From CAZSDP01 sp964605665 (GTDB lineage Bacteria; Planctomycetota; UBA8108; UBA1146), in assembly GCA_964605665.1 (NCBI GenBank), contig CAZSDP010000014.1:50105-114104 (forward strand): DNA of 64,000 nt. Reading direction: 5' to 3'. Positions 8,825-18,100 of the stretch are shown here, piece after piece. Position 1 is the first letter of the stretch, and every line of letters starts with the position of its first letter. The notes under the pieces are model-generated. The model searched no databases and was not told the DNA's origin. It was given only the letters and a program-made list of their open reading frames with translations. Both the position numbers and the translations under genes were made by a program.

Positions 8825-9511
8825 TCACTCACTTCCCTTTTTCAGAGAACGAAGCTTCGCGAGGTTTTGATGGACGCCATCTGCTTTCGCGTTCTTGACC
8901 TCGACGTTGCTAATGTTGGATTCCACTTCTCCCTCGGTATTACGAGAGAAGAAAGCTTGAAGCGCTTCTTCAGAGGGAGCATCGACTGACTGCTGCGAGC
9001 GGCCGCCACCTCCGGTCCCCACCGACTTGGCGAGGCCTTCGATGCTCTTTTGCAGAGCAGCAATCTCTTCGTTACCAGTATTCGATTGTTGCGACTGAGC
9101 TTGCGCCACCGCGTCGCGGATCAGCGCACCAAGGGTTTCGGGGTCGACGGAAGCGGCCCCGGGCACATTCCCCTGGAGAACTTGATTCTCGAGTTCGGCA
9201 ATCCGCTGCTGATACTCTTCGACCTCAGCTTCAACTCGCTCGTCGACTTGCTGCTGGACTCGCTCCTGGCGCTCCCTGACAAGCCTCTGAAACTCTTGTC
9301 GAGCTTCTTGCTGAATCTGCTGACGTTCTTGCGCCGTGGCGAGCTGAAGACGCTCCTCCACCACTCGCTCCACCGCCTCGTCGATCAGACGAAACACGGT
9401 GTGCTTGTCGAGTACTTTGACCTTCCGGAGACCACGACGAGAGAGTTCGTCGATTTCCATATCGGTCGCGCTCTGCCGGATCGCGTCCTGAACGCTGAAC
9501 TTTTGGCTCAT
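8825..9511 (-). CDS. Coiled-coil protein encoded with the actin-like ATPase
   Basis: About 228 residues, no signal peptide or membrane segment. It has an N-terminal globular part (KFSVQDAIRQSATDMEIDEL, then KVKVLDKHTVFRLIDEAVER). A long Glu/Gln/Arg coiled coil follows (about residues 55-120, with LVRERQERVQQQVDERVEA and YQQRIAELENQVLQ). After it come a helical segment with IAALQKSIEGLAKSVG, a Gly/Ser linker and a C-terminal tail ending in Lys-rich LRSLKKGSE. The frame is open from 9748, but that extension has non-protein-like composition, so I start at ATG 9511. The gene ends 15 bases before the actin-like start. No family is recognised. It looks like a filament partner or adaptor, which is inference from gene order and architecture. 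Confidence 0.72.
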   Translation of the reverse strand: MSQKFSVQDAIRQSATDMEIDELSRRGLRKVKVLDKHTVFRLIDEAVERVVEERLQLATAQERQQIQQEARQEFQRLVRERQERVQQQVDERVEAEVEEYQQRIAELENQVLQGNVPGAASVDPETLGALIRDAVAQAQSQQSNTGNEEIAALQKSIEGLAKSVGTGGGGRSQQSVDAPSEEALQAFFSRNTEGEVESNISNVEVKNAKADGVHQNLAKLRSLKKGSE

Positions 9512-10011
9512 AGGCCGGCACCATTCCAGTCTCGGTCCGGGTGGACCCGCTTTTGCGTCGCTCCAAACAGTGGTCGGAGGGCGCGGATTGATCATGAGGT
9601 GCCTCGTCCTGAGGCCAAGAAGCCTAGCATCGGGTTCTTCATCCCGGCAAATGACGGAGTTCCTCGGAGCGCTTTCCGACAGGTTCCACAACGGGTTCGA
9701 GGCGAATTTGGGGCGGGTTGCCGGAGGAAGTCTCGCAGTCGTCATCACCAGCGGATGCGGGGCTTCGCCTGGACAAGAGAGGGTTCAGGTGATCGATCTG
9801 TCCCTCCACCGGTCCGATCGATCCCCCTCCAGAGCCGATTCGTGACACTTTTGTGATCGCGGTTGAGTGGAATTCGTAGAATCAGGCGATAGCCTGTTCT
9901 GCTGAAGGAACTACCGAAACTGCTGACTGAAATCGAATTCGACCGTCCAGGACTCTCAGCGCTGGAAGATCCAGCGTCCGGTCAGCTCTCACAAAGAAGC
10001 TGGAGAAGACG
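9512..10011. other. 500-bp divergent intergenic region
   Basis: It separates the minus-strand actin/coiled-coil operon from the plus-strand lipoprotein gene, so it must hold both promoters. A TAGAAT hexamer at 9877-9882 could be a -10 element for the lipoprotein gene, but the best upstream TTGTGA (9851-9856) is 20 bases away. It is followed by a small inverted repeat CAGGC/GCCTG at 9883-9896. I see no supported gene. Confidence 0.4.
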
Positions 10012-10692
10012 ATGATTCGATCGATATCGACGATCCACGTCACCTGCTTTGTCGCAATTCTATGCGTCACTTCAGGTTGCTCGACATTCGGCGACCTCAA
10101 CGAGCCAGACGAGATCAAGATCGCCAAAACCATCAAGGTCAACCGCGAGAAGTCGAATCGACTGAAACGAGAAGCGGGCGGATTCATGCTCGACTTCGAA
10201 GACAACGACAAAGCGATCCCACTGCTCTTGAAGGCGGAGAAACTCGATTTCGAATCTCGGGAGCTCTCTCCCGATTCCGCAGGACCTCGGGCAGACCTCG
10301 GATCGTGCCGTTCTCTTCTCGGTTGGACCTATCAATTCGAGTATCAAATCCTCGCGGACAAGATCAACTTCGAACAGAGCAAAGGAATCGAACCGAAGAA
10401 GAGCGATATCGAGAAGAGAGATCAGATGCGCCGCGAGGCGATCAATTGGGTGAAGAAGGCGAACGCGGAACTCGAGTACTATGGAAGGTTCTTGATCCAG
10501 CGATTCCCCAACCCGGAAATTTATGAGCAGCTCGCGGCAAACTATGAGTTGCTCGAAAACTACGGTCGGGCGGAAGAGATGATCAGTCTCTATCTCCGTA
10601 CGAAACCGGACATCTCTTCCAAACAAAGAAAAGCCCTCGAAGCGAAGATGAGAATCTATCGCAAGAAGCGCCTCGACAACTTCGAGGGGTGA
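10012..10692 (+). CDS. Lipoprotein with TPR-like helical repeats
   Basis: A 226-residue predicted lipoprotein: basic start, hydrophobic stretch and lipobox VTSGC with the modified Cys at about residue 24. The mature part is highly charged and helical. It has a TPR-like pair, IPLLLKAEKLDFESRELS near residue 65 and YEQLAANYELLENYGRAEEM near 170, that resembles outer-membrane assembly-type helical lipoproteins without matching one clearly. It is likely anchored on the periplasmic side of a membrane. It stands alone, divergent from the actin operon and convergent with the NFACT gene 55 bases downstream. The ATG is preceded by GAGAAG. Function unknown. Confidence 0.8.
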   Translation: MIRSISTIHVTCFVAILCVTSGCSTFGDLNEPDEIKIAKTIKVNREKSNRLKREAGGFMLDFEDNDKAIPLLLKAEKLDFESRELSPDSAGPRADLGSCRSLLGWTYQFEYQILADKINFEQSKGIEPKKSDIEKRDQMRREAINWVKKANAELEYYGRFLIQRFPNPEIYEQLAANYELLENYGRAEEMISLYLRTKPDISSKQRKALEAKMRIYRKKRLDNFEG

Positions 10693-10747
10693 CCCCACCA
10701 CCCAGGCCGGCGAACGACCTCCCGTTTCGCGCGAGAGGTGTCATCGA

Positions 10748-12388
10748 TCAACGCTTCGATTCCCCTTCCGTGCGAGCGACCGACAGTCGCCCGACTCGCT
10801 CTGAATCGTAACGAACTCGATGCTCCCGGGTTCTCTCGGTCAATACTTTGCCGGGAGGTAGCCCTTTCGGTTTTCGGACATATTTGGCCTCTGTCCAAAG
10901 CACTCGCTCATCCCCAGGACCTCTCCAGCCTGCCAGATATGCGGCAAGAAATGCCGCATCGTCGATACTCTCTGGACTGGCATTCTTCCCCTTGGGAACC
11001 CGCAAGATCACATGAGGCCCAGGCTTTCCAGCTCGATGGAAGAAGAGGTCGTTTCCGCGAGCAAGACGAATCGAGAGCTCATCGTTCTCACGAGCATTTC
11101 GCCCGGCGAAAACATCGAGTCCCTCGCGCGTTCGGAATTGGCGGCCCACCGTCGGCGAACCACTCTTTCGCGAAGTGCTCGCTTCCTTCGTGCCGCGCCG
11201 CTGCTGCGCTCCTCGTTTCCTGCCGCTTGCGCCCTTGCGCGCCCGGCCATGTTCTTTGATCCAAGCTTCGATCAGATCGAGTTGGGCAGGCTCGTATTCC
11301 TTTGAACCAGCCTTCGTCGACTCGATCTCTTCGATGTGCTGTTCGATCGTGTCCAGATCTTCCTGCAATGCTCCAAGGCGCTCCGCCAATAAAGGGAGAG
11401 CGCGCTTCCCTTTTCGAGCTCTCCGAAAATAGCGCTCCACATTCTCGGTCGGGCTCTTCACCCGATCCAAATCGATGACGATCAATGGAGTCTCTGGATC
11501 GAACCAGTTGGTCACTTCAACCTTTTCAAGACCTCGCTTCAGTTGCTGCAGTGACGACTTGAGCAGTTCTCCTCGCAGCTGAAACTCCTCCCAACCGCTC
11601 GCATCCTTTTGTTCTCGCTCCAGCTTGGCGCAGATCCCTCGGCACTTCTTACGTTCTCGACGAAGTTGAATCAGTGAAGTGTTGAGCCTCTCCTCCCGAT
11701 CGATTCGAGCTTCCTCGCTTCGCATCCGGCTCGCGAAAAATGCGTGGAAAGGAGCCTCATGCAATCGGAACTCATCGTCGATGTGAGCGCTGGGATCGAA
11801 GGGCATCGTGAGTGTCTCACTCTGCGTTCGCCGCGCGACAGGGTCAGGAAAACGATATCGCTCCCCGACGGCAACGCCCCCTCGACCATGATGAAATCGA
11901 ATCACCTTGGTCTCAGGATCGATCAGCAAGATCCGACCGGAGCGTCCGAAGAGTTCGAACACGAGATCAAGCTCAACTCGAGGTTTGGACTGGGGCCCAC
12001 GGACAAATCGAAATCGAGCGATCCGATCGGCGCCAGGTTGATCGATCCGTTGCAACCGAGATCCACCGAGTAAAGTCCGCAGATCCGCGGTCTCCACCGT
12101 CGGGCTCGCAGGAGAGGCCCCCGGGTCATCGACGAGATGGAAGCGAGTGGTCGCCGGGCGAGTGGTCAGATAAAGCCACGCTCGCTTCGAATCGGTGGAA
12201 TCAGCGTGAGGTGGACTTTCCCTCTGCACCCGAAATCGAAACATAAAACCGTGGGGAGGACGATCGTAGATCTTCTCAAGTCGCGCCCCGCAAAGACCAG
12301 GGGCAGATCGGAAGGTGTTCAACTCCTCGATCAGAGTCGCAATCTCTTCAGCTCGTAAGCCCGAGGGAACTCGGGGCTCAGCAGCCAT
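10748..12388 (-). CDS. NFACT family protein (RqcH/Rqc2/FbpA-like)
   Basis: A 546-residue NFACT protein. In other bacteria RqcH binds obstructed 50S subunits and adds C-terminal alanine tails to stalled chains in ribosome-associated quality control. The N-terminal NFACT-N domain (about 1-200) includes LDLVFELFGRSGRILLID and FHHGRGGVAVGERYRFPDP. A long coiled coil (about 225-360) follows. The C-terminal NFACT-R/DUF814 domain (about 415-520) shows FRTREGLDVFAGRNARENDEL, RLARGNDLFFHRAGKPGPHV and TEAKYVRKPKGLPPGKV. A Lys/Arg-rich low-complexity linker near 375-410 separates coil and NFACT-R. Length and order match the family. The older FbpA (fibronectin-binding) name is not supported here. It precedes ndk on the same strand, with ndk terminated in between. 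Confidence 0.9.
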   Translation of the reverse strand: MAAEPRVPSGLRAEEIATLIEELNTFRSAPGLCGARLEKIYDRPPHGFMFRFRVQRESPPHADSTDSKRAWLYLTTRPATTRFHLVDDPGASPASPTVETADLRTLLGGSRLQRIDQPGADRIARFRFVRGPQSKPRVELDLVFELFGRSGRILLIDPETKVIRFHHGRGGVAVGERYRFPDPVARRTQSETLTMPFDPSAHIDDEFRLHEAPFHAFFASRMRSEEARIDREERLNTSLIQLRRERKKCRGICAKLEREQKDASGWEEFQLRGELLKSSLQQLKRGLEKVEVTNWFDPETPLIVIDLDRVKSPTENVERYFRRARKGKRALPLLAERLGALQEDLDTIEQHIEEIESTKAGSKEYEPAQLDLIEAWIKEHGRARKGASGRKRGAQQRRGTKEASTSRKSGSPTVGRQFRTREGLDVFAGRNARENDELSIRLARGNDLFFHRAGKPGPHVILRVPKGKNASPESIDDAAFLAAYLAGWRGPGDERVLWTEAKYVRKPKGLPPGKVLTERTREHRVRYDSERVGRLSVARTEGESKR

Positions 12389-12473
12389 CGAAGCATCTCC
12401 GCATGAGTGTTGCTCGCTGGAGAAGATCGTTCAGAAGCGGTATCGATCGAGCGTTGCGCTCTATCTTACGGCG

Positions 12474-12526
12474 AAAGAAAACACGAGCCGAGAGTCGACC
12501 GATCAAAGACGTCGACTCTCGGCTCG
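12474..12526 (-). terminator. Rho-independent terminator of ndk
   Basis: A perfect 16-bp stem (12484-12499 with 12511-12526, beginning CGAGCCGAGAGTCGAC) and an 11-base loop. On the minus strand it runs into a T-rich tract (TTTTCTTT, complement of 12474-12481). It begins 9 bases past the ndk stop. Confidence 0.85.
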
Positions 12527-12535
12527 AACGGAAGA

Positions 12536-12988
12536 TCACTCTGCAGCATTCCAAGGATCATCGATCCGGTCGTACTCCAAGAGCTCGCCAGGTTGGAAGA
12601 AGAGCTCGAGCTCCTTGGCTGCGGCTTCCGGAGAGTCCGATCCGTGCACGAGATTGAACCCATTCGAGATCCCGAAGTCGCCGCGGATCGTACCCGCCTC
12701 GGCGTTACACCCAAATGTGGCGCCCATCAACTTCCGGCACACCGAAATCGCCTCATGACCTTCAAACGCCATCGTCACCACCGGCTTCGAGGTCATGAAT
12801 TGGACCAGACCATCGTAAAACGGTTTCCCTTGATGGTCTGAGTAGTGCTGAGCCGCGAGTTCCGGGGAGATCTGCATCAGCTTCATACCGATGATCTTGA
12901 GCCCCTTGCGCTCGAAGCGCTCCACGATCTGTCCCACAAGACTCCGCTGCACGGCGTCTGGCTTCAGGATGATCAGAGTACGTTCCAT
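12536..12988 (-). CDS. ndk: Nucleoside diphosphate kinase
   Basis: Transfers the gamma phosphate of ATP to nucleoside diphosphates through a phosphohistidine; cytoplasmic. The 150-residue length is normal for a bacterial NDK. Landmarks: ERTLIILKPDAVQRSLVG at the N-terminus, the P-loop-like Kpn-loop region, TSKPVVTMAFEG, GTIRGDFGISNGFNLVHGSDS with the catalytic His in NLVHGSDS, and AAAKELELFF. The frame opens further upstream to 13045, but the family start is the ATG at 12988 (MERTLIIL). It is monocistronic with its own strong terminator. A 319-bp gap (12989-13307) to the divergent sigma-54 activator must carry both promoters; a TAACAT hexamer on the minus strand near 13076 is only a weak -10 candidate. 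Confidence 0.96.
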   Translation of the reverse strand: MERTLIILKPDAVQRSLVGQIVERFERKGLKIIGMKLMQISPELAAQHYSDHQGKPFYDGLVQFMTSKPVVTMAFEGHEAISVCRKLMGATFGCNAEAGTIRGDFGISNGFNLVHGSDSPEAAAKELELFFQPGELLEYDRIDDPWNAAE

Positions 12989-13307
12989 GTCGCTGTCCAA
13001 TCTTTGGCTGCCCCTTGAGCAGGGATTCTGGCCACCCCGAGGCACGCGCCGTTGGAAGGGGTGAGGACCAGGATGTTAGACTGTTTTGCGGTAGGTATCC
13101 GAGATCTGAACTCCGTGCGAGATTCGGTTCTAGAGCAAATCTAGTCACCGATTGCACCTCGTGGGGAGTCGATCGACGAGGGCGGGATTCTCCCCGATCG
13201 ATCCGGGAATTCCCAGTGGAACGTCCGAGGCCGCAAGGGATCACGTGGGTGGTTCCTGAGAAAGTGACGCTCCCCCGGTCGGGCGCCCCAGCGCCCCGGA
13301 GACGACG

Positions 13308-14903
<1,596 letters not shown>

Positions 14904-15122
14904 CCCGATCGGGCCAGTCAGTCCTCCGAAGGTCGGCGCCCGCGAAGCGCTCTGGCCGCCACGCGGTCGTGACCGCCCGCCACACCCCTCCCTTCCCCCT
15001 CTTTCACTCCCCGAAAAGTCCCCTGTGAACTTTCATCCTCAGGGTGTATCTTGCTGGTCACAGTGTAACGCTGTGTACAGGGATGCGAGGATCCATCGGG
15101 CCTTGTATAGGGGAACAACTCC

Positions 15123-18100
15123 ATGCGAAATCTATATCTCAATGAGCATTACAGATTGTGGCGGGAGGTCTCGACCGGCCCTCGTGCTCGGGTGTATCTC
15201 GCAGAAGATCGACGCCTCGGCGAGCCATGTGCCCTGAAAATCCGTCTTCCTGAGAGTGATCGCGACCTCCCCGCCGAATCGGAGGGAGACTCCAACCGTC
15301 GTGGCCGTGAGCCGACCCCGACCGAACTGGTCCACTTCGAACATCCCCATCTCGCTCCATTTCTCGACGCCGGCAGGGTCACCGGTCTGCGCGAAGAGGT
15401 CGCAGCCCCTCCAAGTGGCCCCCGCTGGGACTCCAACCTCACCCGCGGTTCGGAACCCTCCCTGCCACCGATCGACATGGAACCGCTCTACTTCGTCACC
15501 CCTTGGTATGGGGGTGGGGATCTCTTCAGCGCTTGCTCTTCACTCCTCGACCTCAATCCTTCGCCGGAAGAGATCGACCGCACTCTCAACGGCTGGATGA
15601 TCCAAATTCTCTCGGCACTCCTGATCCTTCATGAGCACTCGCTACTCCACTTCGATGTGAGCCCCCGCAACATTCTCTTCTCCGGGGAGGAAATCGCTCC
15701 AGGCATCGGAGAAGCGATCCTGATCGACCTCGAACTCACGGAGCGAGACTCCACCCCGCTCGGCAATCGGGTTCGGGGGACGTTCCCATACATCGCGCCG
15801 GAAATTCTCAAGCAGTCGTTGGTCGATCCGCGGGCAGACCTGTTCTCTCTGGGAGCCTCCCTTTACCACTCCCTCGATCGCGGACGACTTCTCGCAGAGG
15901 TGGGATCGAAGCGTGTCTATCAAATGACCGAGGAGGGGCGCCTCCCCCAACTGCAGCTCTCGATCGAATCGCTTCCCGACATCTGGGCCGATCGGATTGA
16001 GAGGCTGCTCTCCGTCGATCCATCGATGCGTCCTCCCAGCTCCGCGGAGTTGTTGGAGGAGTTGATGGGCTCACCGACCTGCCCCCCCGAATTGAACTTT
16101 GAAAATCCGATCACCTGGCAACCCTCCCGGCCGATCGGTCTCGAAAAGGAGATCGACTACCTCCATCGCGAAGTCGAGAAGCTGCGACTCGAAGAGAGCT
16201 CCCACGCGATGATCCTCGTCGGTGGTGCGAACGGAATCGGCCGTCAATCGGTGGCAGAAAAACTTCGACAAAAAGCACGGCTCGAAGGGATCGAGACCTT
16301 CAACGTCCGCTGCGGCGGAATCGTCGAGTCTCCCTTTCAGCCGATCGCAACACTGCTCTCGCAAATCCACTCTCACCCGACGCTGAACGACTCCGATCGT
16401 CATGAGATCATCGACCTGATCGGACGGATCAAAGGAGATCCCGCGGGCCAGACTCAACTCCCCCCCCTCACTTCGGTCGAAGAAGAGCGAGCTCGTTGGT
16501 TTGGGCGCGTGGGGACCGTCCTCGAGCGACTGCGCTCCAACCGGGGGGTCCTCGTGATCATCGAAGACCTCCACCTCGCCTCTCCAGAATGCCAAGAGCT
16601 ACTCGGGATCGTCGCCCAGCGTTTCCATTCCCGAAGTGAGTGGCTCAAGGAAGCGGGTATCGAACCTCCATCATCTGGCATGACGGGATCTGACACCGCC
16701 TCACGCCTCCTCTTCCTCACCACCTACGATGATCAAAGCGGAAATCGCTCGGCGGGAATCGACATCCTCGCCAAGCAATCTCATGTCGCTCGCATCACCC
16801 TGAAGCCCCTCGATCGAACCCGAGCCAGGAAAGTGATCCAGGCGATTCTCGGCCGCTCGAATCTTCCCAATCAGGTGATCGAAGCGTTGCACACCCTTTC
16901 GAACGGCTTGACCCGCCCCTTGATCTCGCTACTGAAGGAATGCCACCGGCAAGGGATGCTGGAACGGCAACGGGTCGGTTGGATCTGGGTGGGTGATCCG
17001 AAGGGAGCATGGGAGCTACCACAAGGACGAGATCATCGATTCCAAAACTTGGATGCTGAAGACCGTCAGCTCCTCGAAGTCGTCAGCTTGGTGAACGCTC
17101 CGATCGAAACGTCACTCCTCGAATCGGTCGGTCGCGAGCTCGCGATCGAGAAGAGTGAAGAGAAGATCTCTCACCTGATCGAATCGGGTTGGCTCACCAC
17201 CTTGGTGACCCCCGGTCACTCTCCAGCGGTCCGACTCGAGCTCTCGATCGGCGAAGTCAAACTGCAACGTCGTGCAGAAATCGCCCGAGCTCTCGGCAAC
17301 GCGCTTCTGGTTCGCTCCCCCAATGAACCAACCGCCGCCGCCGAGGCCTTCATCGCTGGAGGAGCTTGGGACTCACTCGCTTCCGTGTTTCCGCGGTCAC
17401 TCGAAGCGTGGTCTGCAAATCAGTACCTGGCGAGCCTGATCGATGCCATCGCGACCATCGATACCCAAGGCCCTAAGGGGTTTCTCTGTGACGAATCGCA
17501 ACTCCTCCGTATCCAGGCACTGCGCGACCTCGGTCGAGAAGAATTAGCGCTCACCCACGTTGAAAAGTGGATCTCCCGCCACCGAGAATCGAACGACGCC
17601 ACCTTGGACTTCCTCACCCTCCGAGGAGCGCTCCTCGCACAACTGGGCCGCCTTCCTGCCGCCCAGGAGCAACTTGAGCGCGCGGCCGATCTGATGACCC
17701 CGAACACTCCGAGTGAGTTGAAAACGACCCTGCGCATCGAGCTCTCCAAAGTCCTGCGCGCCGAGGGAAATCTGGAACAGTCCTATCGGATCGCTCTGCA
17801 AACGGTCGAAGAGATCAGCGATCGCGAGAGCCTCGTCGAACAAAATCGGATTTGGGAAGCGCGAGCCCGGCTAGAACTCGCCCACGCGCAACTGGACAGA
17901 GGATTGAACGAGCGTGCCGCCGAGTGGCTCGATCGGTTCCTCCAAGAGAATCTCAAGGCTCTCCCCGAACCATGGATCGCAAAACTCCACGCGGTGATCG
18001 CAGAGATCGAGTACGGCCGCGGTCGCTTCGATGCCGCCCTGTCGCATTGGCGGGAGAGCCTTCCGATCGAACGCCGTACGGGGAACTACGCGAGCCTCGC

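Noticed and set aside
9512..9748. N-terminal extension of the coiled-coil protein
   Set aside because: The 79 extra residues are Pro/Arg/Trp-rich and unlike the rest of the protein; the ATG at 9511 starts a normal helical sequence.
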